Source: Roseovarius gaetbuli
GTDB taxonomy: Bacteria > Pseudomonadota > Alphaproteobacteria > Rhodobacterales > Rhodobacteraceae
Direction of reading: 5' to 3'
NCBI RefSeq assembly: GCF_900172365.1
Contig: NZ_FWFJ01000040.1
Location: forward strand, 1 to 37,574
Length of the DNA stretch: 37,574 bases
Position numbers and translations under genes: made by a program. Shown here piece after piece: positions 24,337 to 31,844 of the stretch. How positions within the stretch are numbered: position 1 is the first letter of the stretch; every line of letters begins with the position of its first letter. A model generated the notes under the pieces. That model did not search any database, had not been told where the DNA came from, and worked only from the letters and a program-made list of their open reading frames with translations.

Positions 24337-25866
24337 TCAGGCCTTTTCCACCAGACCCAGCTTTTCGGCGAGGCCGATCCGCTGCATCTTGCCGGTTGCC
24401 CCTTTGGGAATTTCATCAAGGATGATCACCTTGCGCGGCACCTTGAAATCGGCCATCCGCTCGGCGGCAAAGGCGCGGATATCCTTTTCGGTGGCGGTTG
24501 CGCCGTCCTTGAGAACAAGCGCCGCCGCGACCTCTTCGCCAAGCTTGGGATGGGGCATCGCAAAGGTCACGACCTGCGCCACATCCGGGTGATCCAGAAG
24601 CACACCGTCGACCTCAAGCGGGCTTATCTTTTCGCCGCCCCGGTTGATGATCTCCTTGAGACGCCCGGTCAGGTGCAGATAGCCATCGCCGTCAAACGCC
24701 CCCTGATCGCCGGTGCGGAACCATCGCTCGCCCTCCGCCTCAAAGAAGTTCTTCTCGTTGGCCTCGGGGTTGCCCTCATAGCCGGGCGTCACATTGGGGC
24801 CGGAAATCACCACCTCGCCGGTGCCGTCGACAAGGTGGTTCTCGGTCTCATGGGCGATGCGCATTTGCGGACCCGCAGGGATGCCCACGGCGCCGGGTTT
24901 CTGGGTGCCCGAGGCCAGCGGATTGCACGCCATCTGATGGGCGGCCTCGGTCATGCCATAGGCCTCGACCACGGGGGCGTTGAAGGTCTCGTTGAGGGCA
25001 ACCATCACCTGTGCCGGAAGCGAGGCCGAGGACGAGCGCAAGAAGCGCAGCGGTGTGGCGGCAATCACATCGGCGTTGCGGCCTGCACGGCTCAGGATCG
25101 CCTGATGCATGGTCGGCACGGCGGTGTACCATGTGGGCTGTGCCTCTTTCATCCAGCCGAAAAACCGTAGCGCGTCAAAGCCCGGCGCGCACCACACCGA
25201 GGCCCCCGCCGCTAGCGAGGCCGTCACCGCCGCGATCAGCCCGTGAATGTGAAACAAGGGCATCACGTTCATGCAGCGATCCGCCGCCGTCAGTTCAAGC
25301 GAAACCTTGATATGCTCGGCCGAGGCCGCGATGTTGGATTGCAGCAAGGGCACGATCTTGGGGCGCGACGTGGTGCCCGAGGTGTGCAGGATCAGGGCCA
25401 CGTCATCCGCCGAGGGGCTGGCCGCATCGCCGGTTCCGCTGGCGTCCGAGGACAGGGCGAACGCCCCGGCGGGCGCGCCCTCGGGGACCGACAGGCGCAC
25501 GATGGTCATGCCCGCCTTGGTCGCCGCGGCAAGCGCCGGACCGTCATAATCGGCCATCACCACAAGCGCCTTGGCCTTGAGATCAGAGAGGTAGAAATCA
25601 TACTCTTCCTCGCGATAGGCCGGGTTCAGCGGCGCGGTGGTGGCCACCTGTGCGATGCTGACAAAGGCGGTCGCCATCTCGGGGCCATTGGGCAGCACGA
25701 TCGCCACCCGGTCGCCCTTGCCGATCCCCATGCCGTTGAGCGCGGCCTTGACCTCTGCTGTCAGTGTGCGCAAGCCCTCATAGCTTAGCCAATCGCGGCC
25801 CGGCGCGCCAATCGCGGGGGCGGCGCCATCATGGCCACTCAAAAGTGCGCTCATCGTTTCATGCAT
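24337..25866 (-). CDS. Acyl-CoA synthetase (oxalyl-CoA synthetase-like ANL ligase)
   Basis: The 509-residue ANL ligase shows ALILHTSGTTSRPKIVPL, VVEAYGMTEAAHQM, WFRTGDQGAFDGDGYLHLTGR, the hinge LKEIINRGGEKISPLE, and the intact C-terminal catalytic motif PKGATGKMQR. The overall pattern resembles the AAE3/Pcs60 oxalyl-CoA synthetase group and related dicarboxylate ligases. In this operon it probably activates the acid imported by TctABC. The start has AAGGA 9 bp upstream. The complete Lys motif contrasts with the other ligase at 16820-18247. Confidence 0.9.
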   Translation of the reverse strand: MHETMSALLSGHDGAAPAIGAPGRDWLSYEGLRTLTAEVKAALNGMGIGKGDRVAIVLPNGPEMATAFVSIAQVATTAPLNPAYREEEYDFYLSDLKAKALVVMADYDGPALAAATKAGMTIVRLSVPEGAPAGAFALSSDASGTGDAASPSADDVALILHTSGTTSRPKIVPLLQSNIAASAEHIKVSLELTAADRCMNVMPLFHIHGLIAAVTASLAAGASVWCAPGFDALRFFGWMKEAQPTWYTAVPTMHQAILSRAGRNADVIAATPLRFLRSSSASLPAQVMVALNETFNAPVVEAYGMTEAAHQMACNPLASGTQKPGAVGIPAGPQMRIAHETENHLVDGTGEVVISGPNVTPGYEGNPEANEKNFFEAEGERWFRTGDQGAFDGDGYLHLTGRLKEIINRGGEKISPLEVDGVLLDHPDVAQVVTFAMPHPKLGEEVAAALVLKDGATATEKDIRAFAAERMADFKVPRKVIILDEIPKGATGKMQRIGLAEKLGLVEKA

Positions 25867-25902
25867 GTCGATAGTCCTTCGTTCAGTGTTATCAATCAGG
25901 CC

Positions 25903-27411
25903 CTAGGCGGCCTTTGCGCAAGACAGGCTGCGCGTATATTTCAGAAGCGGCAGCAGAAAGAACACTGCGCTGATGGCGATAAAGCTAGCAGAGAGCGGGC
26001 GTTCGAGGAATGCAAACACATTCCCTTGTTCCGCAATCAATGTCTGGCGAAAGCTTTTCTCCATCAAGGGCCCAAGCACAAGCGCCAGAACAAGCGGAGC
26101 CATCGGATAATCGGCCTTGCGCAGGAAATATCCGCCAACCCCAAAACCCGCAATCAGCCAGACATCATGCATCTTCTGGCTCGGGGCAAAACCGCCGACG
26201 ATGCACAGGATAAGCACAAGCGCGCAGAGCACGGTAAAGGGCATCCGAAGCGCCCAGACAAACACCGGGATCAGCGCGAGGTTGACGATGACGGCGGCAA
26301 AGTTGGCCGTGTATAGCGAAGAAATCAGCCCCCAGACAAAATCTGGCTGTTCGATAAACAGCATCGGCCCCGGCACAAGGCCCCACATCACCATGCCCCC
26401 GAGCAAAAGCGCGGTGGTCGGTGATCCGGGAATGCCAAGCGTCAGCATCGGCAAAAGCGATCCGGTCGAGGCGGCGTTATTGGCGGTTTCCGGCGCGGCA
26501 ACGCCTTCGATATTGCCCTTGCCAAAGCTATCGGGATTTTTCGAGGTCACCTTGGCAAGCCCATAGGCCATGAGCGCCGCAGGGGTCGCGCCAGCAGCTG
26601 GCAGCATGCCGACGAAAAACCCGATGAACGAGCCGAAACTCATCGTGCGCCAGAGTTTGTTCATTTCGCGCAAACCGGCCCCCAGCTCGCGGAATGTAAG
26701 CCGTGCCGGGGTCACGCTTGGCGCGGATTTCGAGGTCTCGATCGTATAGAGGATCTCACCCACCCCATAGGCCCCGATCGCCAGCACCAGAAAGCTGATG
26801 CCCGAGTAAAATCCGGGCTGGTCGAAAAAGATAAGCCGCGGTTGGCCCGAGATAAGGTCAAGCCCGACGGTCGAGAGCGCCAGACCAAGGCAGATCATGA
26901 TGATCGTCTTGAGAACGTCATCACCGCCAAGCCCGACAAAGGTTGTAAACGCCATCAGCACAAGCGCGAATTCTTCGGGCGGGCCAAAGGCAAGCGCGAT
27001 ATCCGCCAGCGGCGCGGCAAAGAGGGTAAAGAGGATCACCGAAATCGTGCCGCCCACGAAAGAGGCGACCGCAGCGGCGATAAGCGCCAGACCGGCCTTG
27101 CCCTGCTGTGCCATCGGGCGGCCGTCAAAGGTGGTCGCGACCGCCGTCGAGGCGCCGGGTATCCCCAGCAGGATCGAACTTATCGCGCCGCCATACATCG
27201 CCCCGTAATAGATCGCCGCCAAAAGGATTATCGCCGACGAGGGCGGCACGATGAACGTGAGCGGCAGCACGATCGCCACGCCATTCACCGATCCAAGCCC
27301 CGGCATCGCCCCGATAAACAGGCCCGCCGTCACCCCGAGAATGACAATCATCAGGTTGAACGGCGAAAGCGATGTCGCAAAGCCGTCCATCATGTGTCCG
27401 AATAATTCCAT
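25903..27411 (-). CDS. tctA: Tripartite tricarboxylate transporter large permease
   Basis: The 502-residue integral membrane protein is of the TctA family, with GAMPGLGSVNGVAIVLPLTF near residue 35, YYGAMYGGAISSILLGIPGA near 67, and the repeat-related GMLPAAGATPAALMAYGLAK and TLGIPGSPTTALLLGG in the second half. It forms the main translocation pathway for a di- or tricarboxylate, powered by the ion gradient. The ATG at 27411 follows AAAGGG; a GTG just before it is less likely. Gaps of 12 bp from tctB and 36 bp to the ligase indicate one operon. Confidence 0.95.
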   Translation of the reverse strand: MELFGHMMDGFATSLSPFNLMIVILGVTAGLFIGAMPGLGSVNGVAIVLPLTFIVPPSSAIILLAAIYYGAMYGGAISSILLGIPGASTAVATTFDGRPMAQQGKAGLALIAAAVASFVGGTISVILFTLFAAPLADIALAFGPPEEFALVLMAFTTFVGLGGDDVLKTIIMICLGLALSTVGLDLISGQPRLIFFDQPGFYSGISFLVLAIGAYGVGEILYTIETSKSAPSVTPARLTFRELGAGLREMNKLWRTMSFGSFIGFFVGMLPAAGATPAALMAYGLAKVTSKNPDSFGKGNIEGVAAPETANNAASTGSLLPMLTLGIPGSPTTALLLGGMVMWGLVPGPMLFIEQPDFVWGLISSLYTANFAAVIVNLALIPVFVWALRMPFTVLCALVLILCIVGGFAPSQKMHDVWLIAGFGVGGYFLRKADYPMAPLVLALVLGPLMEKSFRQTLIAEQGNVFAFLERPLSASFIAISAVFFLLPLLKYTRSLSCAKAA

Positions 27412-27423
27412 CACCGCGACCCT

Positions 27424-27945
27424 TTAGAAGAACATTGCGTAAAGCGGGACGAAGAAAGGTTCGGTCAGCCCCTTGGGCAACAGGATTTTCAACGTGACCT
27501 CGAAGAAGAAGAACAGGAACAGAGGCGTGCCAATGGTCAGGCACAGCGTCAGAACCCAGCCGTGTCTGCCAAAAATCTTGATGTACCAGATCAGGAACAG
27601 CGGCAGCGCGATATAGGTGCCGACCCATGGCATAAGGGCGATTGTCACGAAAAGCGCGATGATGACCATCACCACCGAACGCAGGGTCTCGGGGTCAAAG
27701 AAATCGCCGGCGTAATCCGACTTGCCGCGCAGCGAACGCACCAGAATGGCCCCTGCCGCCACGAACATGATCGCCGACAGCCAGAACGGAAACGCCCCGC
27801 CGCCGGGGCCGCCGGTCATGCCGTTCCACCCGATTGGAAGCACCGTCGCGTGCCACATGAAATAAGCAGACATCGCCATGATGGCGGCTGCGATCAACCG
27901 ATCAGCTATCAGCATAGGTTCGTCTCTTGTCTGGAACTTCAGCAT
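27424..27945 (-). CDS. tctB: Tripartite tricarboxylate transporter small permease
   Basis: The 173-residue protein has four predicted transmembrane helices, including ADRLIAAAIMAMSAYFMWHA, AFPFWLSAIMFVAAGAIL and LRSVVMVIIALFVTIALMP, and the conserved GGPGGGAFPF loop. The function of TctB is accessory to TctA. Starts at 27945 and 27915 (MLIADRL) are both possible; the shorter one matches homologues better but has the weaker RBS. It lies between tctC and tctA in the usual order. Confidence 0.92.
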   Translation of the reverse strand: MLKFQTRDEPMLIADRLIAAAIMAMSAYFMWHATVLPIGWNGMTGGPGGGAFPFWLSAIMFVAAGAILVRSLRGKSDYAGDFFDPETLRSVVMVIIALFVTIALMPWVGTYIALPLFLIWYIKIFGRHGWVLTLCLTIGTPLFLFFFFEVTLKILLPKGLTEPFFVPLYAMFF

Positions 27946-27993
27946 GACGGGGCGCCGGGAAACGCCCCGTCAGTAACAAGTCTTGCTCGCGGA

Positions 27994-28965
27994 TCAGGAG
28001 CCTTCGCCCATGCTCTTGAGCAGGGCGTCATGCTTGGCGCGTTCCTCAAGGAAATAGGCCTGAAGCGCATCCCCGGTCAGGAACTCGGCCAAAAGCGCCT
28101 TTTCGGCGGTGTAGGTCTGCCATTCCTGCGAGGCGTTCAGCTTTTCGAACATCGAGGTGTAAAAGGCCACGGCCTCGGGGGCCATATCCTTGGGCGCAAC
28201 GAACGAGCGCTGCATCCAATAGACCAGGTCATGCCCCAACTCGCCCATGGTGGGCGTGTCCGGAAAGGCGGCGATGCGCGTCGGCGTAAAGGCCGCGATC
28301 GGGCGCAGCTTGTTGGCCTGATAAAAACCCAAGGCCTCGGAGGGGTTGTTCACCGACGAATCGATATGCCCGCCGACAAGGTTGCGCGCCACGTCGCCAC
28401 CGCCCGAGAACGGCACATAGGTCACCTTGATGCCGAATTCCTTTTCAAGCATAGCGGTCACAAGGCTGTCTTCCTGCCCGGTGCCGGTGCCGCCCATTTT
28501 CCATGCGCCACCCGATGCCTTGACCGCCGCGACATAGTCATCCAGCGTCTGGATATCGCTATCGGCATTGACCCAGAGAACGAAGGTATCAAGCGCCATG
28601 CGGGCAATCGGGGTAAAGTCTTCGATGTTGACCCCGATATCGGTGCGCAGCGGCGTGGTGTAATAACTGTTGAGCGTCGCCATGATCACGTGGTTGTCGC
28701 CGCTCTTGTCCTTGAGATAGCGCAGCGCCTCTGCGCCGGAACCGCCGCCCTTGTTGACCGGCAGGACCGGCATGTTCGAGAGGTTTTCCTTTTGGATGAT
28801 CGACTGGAACAAACGGGCCAGACGATCCGCGCCGCCCCCCTGCCCGGCCATGATCACCATCTCAACCGGCTTTTCGGGCTTCCATTCCTCGGCAACCAAC
28901 GGCGTTGCGGCCAGAACAGCCACCGCTGCCACAGAGATCAGGCGACGTGCAAAAGTGTAATTCAT
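27994..28965 (-). CDS. tctC: Tripartite tricarboxylate transporter substrate-binding protein
   Basis: The 323-residue periplasmic binding protein has a signal peptide (YTFARRLISVAAVAVLAATP, cleavage near VAEEW). TctC/Bug-family features are KPVEMVIMAGQGGGADRLAR, VLPVNKGGGSGAEALRYL, WKMGGTGTGQEDSLVTAMLE and YVPFSGGGDVARNLVGGHID. It delivers the substrate to TctAB. The binding loops fit a carboxylate, but the exact compound is not readable. It is the first gene of a six-gene minus-strand operon, with a strong RBS (GGGAGGA). Confidence 0.94.
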   Translation of the reverse strand: MNYTFARRLISVAAVAVLAATPLVAEEWKPEKPVEMVIMAGQGGGADRLARLFQSIIQKENLSNMPVLPVNKGGGSGAEALRYLKDKSGDNHVIMATLNSYYTTPLRTDIGVNIEDFTPIARMALDTFVLWVNADSDIQTLDDYVAAVKASGGAWKMGGTGTGQEDSLVTAMLEKEFGIKVTYVPFSGGGDVARNLVGGHIDSSVNNPSEALGFYQANKLRPIAAFTPTRIAAFPDTPTMGELGHDLVYWMQRSFVAPKDMAPEAVAFYTSMFEKLNASQEWQTYTAEKALLAEFLTGDALQAYFLEERAKHDALLKSMGEGS

Positions 28966-29055
28966 GTTATATCCTCCCGGGCATATTTCTGTGAGACCCT
29001 CCCAAAACGCACACCCAAATCTGGGCGCATTCCCAAGTCCGACAGGGATTTAAAT

Positions 29056-29118
29056 ACCGCTACGACATAAAATTTCATTGAAATAGCGGTTTTCGTGTTG
29101 TTTGTTTCGCTTACAAAC
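29056..29118. promoter_or_regulatory. Operator-like palindromes in the tctC/ScfR divergent promoter
   Basis: Three inverted repeats lie in the 176-bp gap. ACCGCTA at 29056-29062 pairs with TAGCGGT at 29084-29090. ATTTCA-T-TGAAAT lies at 29072-29084. GTTTGT-N7-ACAAAC lies at 29100-29118, 23 bp before the regulator's ATG. The last is well placed for autoregulation, and the first two for control of both directions. Confidence 0.55.
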
Positions 29119-29141
29119 TCTCATTCTGTAATGTTGTCATC

Positions 29142-30548
29142 ATGAGCAAAACACTTATCGGCCCACAATTGCGGCAACTGCGCCGCGCGCATAATCAAAC
29201 CCAGGCGGATATGGCCGCGCGTCTCGGGGTCAGCGCGTCCTATGTCAACCTGCTGGAAAACAATCAGCGCAGCCTTTCGGTCAAGGTCCTGCTGGCGTTG
29301 ACCGATGCCTATGGCGTGGCCTGGCAAGAACTTATCAATGACAATGAGGTCGCTCGGCTTGCCGATCTGCGCGCCACGGTGCGCGATCCGATTTTCACCG
29401 GCGACAGGCCCGACCTTCAGGAGTTGCGCGCCGCACTTGATCATGCGCCCCAGCTTGTCGCGCATTTCATGCAGCTTCATAAGAATTACCGCACCATGCT
29501 TGGCAATCTGAAACATCTTGATGAACACGGCGCCGTGCCCGAGATGCTGGCGACCTCTCCCGAGGCCACGATTTACGAATTCTTCCGCCAGCACGCCAAT
29601 TATTTCGCCGAACTTGAAGAGGCCGCCGACCGCGCGCGCGACGCGGTGGGCGGGCGGCCCGACGACATCTATGCCAACCTCAAGCGACACCTCAACAACG
29701 CCTATGGCATCGAGGTCGACCTGGTCAGCATCGACGAAATGTCCGACACCCTGCGCAACTTTGAAGAGGACCGTGGCCGCGTCCTGCTGTCAGAGGCCTT
29801 CGATCAGATCAACCGCAACTTTCAACTGGCCCACGTGCTGGCGATGGTCAGCTGCGGAAGCCTGCTCGATAGCCTGACCGCTGCCGCGGGCACCCTCTCG
29901 GACACCGGGCGCGCGCGCTGTCACGTCGAGCTTGCCAATTACTTTGCGGCGGCCTTCCTGATGCCCTATGCGCCGTTTCTGGCAGTGGTCCAGAGCACCG
30001 GATACGACATCGACCGGATCGCCGCGACCTTCGGGGTTTCGTTTGAAATGGTGTGTCACCGCCTGACCACCCTGCAACGCAAGGGCGCGCAGGGGGTGCC
30101 GTTCTTTTTCCTGCGGATCGACCGCGCCGGCAATGTCACCAAACGCTTCAACGCGACCCCCTTCACGCTTGCCGAAAAGGGCGGCTCCTGTCCGGTCTGG
30201 AACATCCACAGTGCCTTTGCCGCGCCCGGCACCATCATCCCGCAATTCGTCGAGCTGCCCGATGCCGGACAGTTCTTTACCATCAGCCGCACCACCGACC
30301 GCCCGGTGATCAGCCGCCACACCCAGGATCGCCGCCTTGTGGTCACGCTTGGCTGTGAACGCGCACATGCCGAGCAGATCGGCTATGCCTCGGCGCTGCG
30401 CGTGACCGATGAGGCCAATATCGGCAAGATCGGAATCAACTGCCACATCTGCCCGCGCCAGGCCTGCTCGCAACGCGCCCACGAACCGATGCATGTGACC
30501 CTGACAATCGACGCCAACCGCCGCGGCTCAACCCGATATGAAAGCTGA
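29142..30548 (+). CDS. XRE-family short-chain fatty acyl regulator (ScfR/RamB type)
   Basis: The 468-residue protein has an N-terminal XRE HTH at about residues 7-62 (LRQLRRAHNQTQADMAARLG, SASYVNLLENNQRSLS), a central IrrE/ImmA-like region (FQLAHVLAMVSCG, then CHVELANYFAAAFLMPYAPF) and a C-terminal DUF2083-type domain with a cysteine cluster (INCHICPRQACSQRAHEP). Family members regulate glyoxylate, propionate or other acyl-CoA metabolism by sensing acyl-CoA. The central region has no HExxH, so it is not a metalloprotease. Divergence from tctC makes control of the tct-ligase operon likely. Confidence 0.9.
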   Translation: MSKTLIGPQLRQLRRAHNQTQADMAARLGVSASYVNLLENNQRSLSVKVLLALTDAYGVAWQELINDNEVARLADLRATVRDPIFTGDRPDLQELRAALDHAPQLVAHFMQLHKNYRTMLGNLKHLDEHGAVPEMLATSPEATIYEFFRQHANYFAELEEAADRARDAVGGRPDDIYANLKRHLNNAYGIEVDLVSIDEMSDTLRNFEEDRGRVLLSEAFDQINRNFQLAHVLAMVSCGSLLDSLTAAAGTLSDTGRARCHVELANYFAAAFLMPYAPFLAVVQSTGYDIDRIAATFGVSFEMVCHRLTTLQRKGAQGVPFFFLRIDRAGNVTKRFNATPFTLAEKGGSCPVWNIHSAFAAPGTIIPQFVELPDAGQFFTISRTTDRPVISRHTQDRRLVVTLGCERAHAEQIGYASALRVTDEANIGKIGINCHICPRQACSQRAHEPMHVTLTIDANRRGSTRYES

Positions 30549-30608
30549 CGCCAGGCCAACGCCTGTGCGTGTAAAGTTCGGCCTGCGGACGTCCAAGGAT
30601 CGTTGAAA

Positions 30609-30639
30609 CGCCCCCTCCGCACAGCACCCCGAGGGGGCG
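30609..30639 (+). terminator. GC hairpin downstream of the ScfR-type regulator
   Basis: The arms CGCCCCCTC (30609-30617) and GAGGGGGCG (30631-30639) are perfect 9-bp complements with a 13-nt loop. Only a short T-run follows (gttttgg, 17 bp later). It is probably a terminator or an mRNA-stabilising structure before selU. The rest of 30549-30742 shows no gene. Confidence 0.5.
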
Positions 30640-30742
30640 GCATGGGCAGAGTTTTGGCGGGCTCGGCAGTTTTGAAGTTATGTCGCATGGCAAAGCGCGC
30701 TAGAGAGGGGCACATCAGACGCATCACCACCAAAGGCACCCC

Positions 30743-31789
30743 ATGACCCCGCTGATCCTTACCTCGCTGGCTGACCTGCAAAGCCTGACAGTCGATGCCA
30801 TCATCGACGTCCGCGCCCCGCTTGAGTTCGCCGAGGATCATCTGCCGGGAGCGATCAACCTGCCGGTACTCAACGATGCAGAGCGCGCCGAGGTCGGCAC
30901 GATCTATACGCAGGTCAGCCCCTTTGACGCCCGCAAGATCGGCGGGGCATTGGTGGCGCAGAACACCGCCACCCATCTGCAAGGCCCGCTTGCCGACAAG
31001 GACGGCGCCTGGCAGCCGCTGGTCTATTGCTGGCGTGGCGGGCAACGCTCGGGGGCCTTTGCAACGATCCTTGATCAAGTCGGCTGGCGGGTGCGTTTGC
31101 TTAAGGGCGGCTATAAAAGCTATCGCAGCGAGGTGGTCAAAACGCTCTACCAGACGCCCCTGCCGCACCGCTTGATCCTGTTGGACGGCGGCACCGGCAC
31201 GGCGAAAACCGCCCTCTTGGAGAGGCTTGCCGCGCAGGGCGCCCAGGTTCTTGACCTCGAAGGAATCGCCGCGCACCGCGGTTCGCTTTTCGGCAGGATC
31301 AACACGCCGCAGCCCGCGCAAAAGATGTTTGAAACCCGGCTCGCCGCAGAATTGACCGCGCTTGACCCCGAGAGGATCACCTTTGTCGAGGCCGAGAGCA
31401 GCAAGATTGGTGCGCGCGTGATCCCGCCCTCGCTCTGGGCCGTGATGACAGAGGCGCCCCGCATACACATCACCGCCCCGCTTGAGGCGCGCGCGAGCTT
31501 TTTGTGCCGGGCCTACGCCGACCTGACGCAGGACAAATCCGCCCTTGGCGCGCTTTTGGACAAACTGCGCCCGTTTCATGCGGGCGAGCGGATTGAACGC
31601 TGGCATGCGCAGGCGCAAAATGGCGAGTGGCAGGCCTTGGCGGCGGGGCTGATGGCGGATCACTATGACCCGCGTTATGCCAAGTCCGCCGCCCTCAGAA
31701 CCGATGCCGTTCACAGGATCGAGCTCTCCGATCTTGACGAGGCCACCCTTGAGCGCACCGCCGAGGCCCTGCACGCAAAGTTCAGCTAG
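30743..31789 (+). CDS. selU: tRNA 2-selenouridine synthase
   Basis: The 348-residue enzyme (also called MnmH) replaces sulfur with selenium in 2-thiouridine at the tRNA wobble position, through a geranylated intermediate and using selenophosphate. The N-terminal rhodanese domain has DVRAPLEFAEDHLPGAINLP and catalytic Cys96 in YCWRGGQRSGAF. A P-loop domain follows with LLDGGTGTAKTALLERL; the usual GxTGSGKT is GGTGTAKT here. The selenium donor is supplied by SelD, encoded convergently next door. The start has aaagg upstream. Confidence 0.93.
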   Translation: MTPLILTSLADLQSLTVDAIIDVRAPLEFAEDHLPGAINLPVLNDAERAEVGTIYTQVSPFDARKIGGALVAQNTATHLQGPLADKDGAWQPLVYCWRGGQRSGAFATILDQVGWRVRLLKGGYKSYRSEVVKTLYQTPLPHRLILLDGGTGTAKTALLERLAAQGAQVLDLEGIAAHRGSLFGRINTPQPAQKMFETRLAAELTALDPERITFVEAESSKIGARVIPPSLWAVMTEAPRIHITAPLEARASFLCRAYADLTQDKSALGALLDKLRPFHAGERIERWHAQAQNGEWQALAAGLMADHYDPRYAKSAALRTDAVHRIELSDLDEATLERTAEALHAKFS

Positions 31790-31790
31790 A

Positions 31791-31837
31791 GCATGTTGCT
31801 CAAAAGTGGGAACCGGTTTTGAGCTTCTAGAACATGC
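31791..31837. repeat. Nested palindromic intergenic repeat
   Basis: The outer arms are GCATGTT (31791-31797) and AACATGC (31831-31837). The inner arms are GCTCAAAA (31798-31805) and TTTTGAGC (31817-31824). The core gtgggaaccgg closely resembles the AAAAGTGGGAACCGGTTTT core of a dispersed palindromic repeat family well known in Rhizobiales genomes. It lies between convergent selU and selD and may also end transcription. A partial match, tagaacatgc, recurs at 34023-34032. Confidence 0.8.
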
Positions 31838-31844
31838 GACACCC

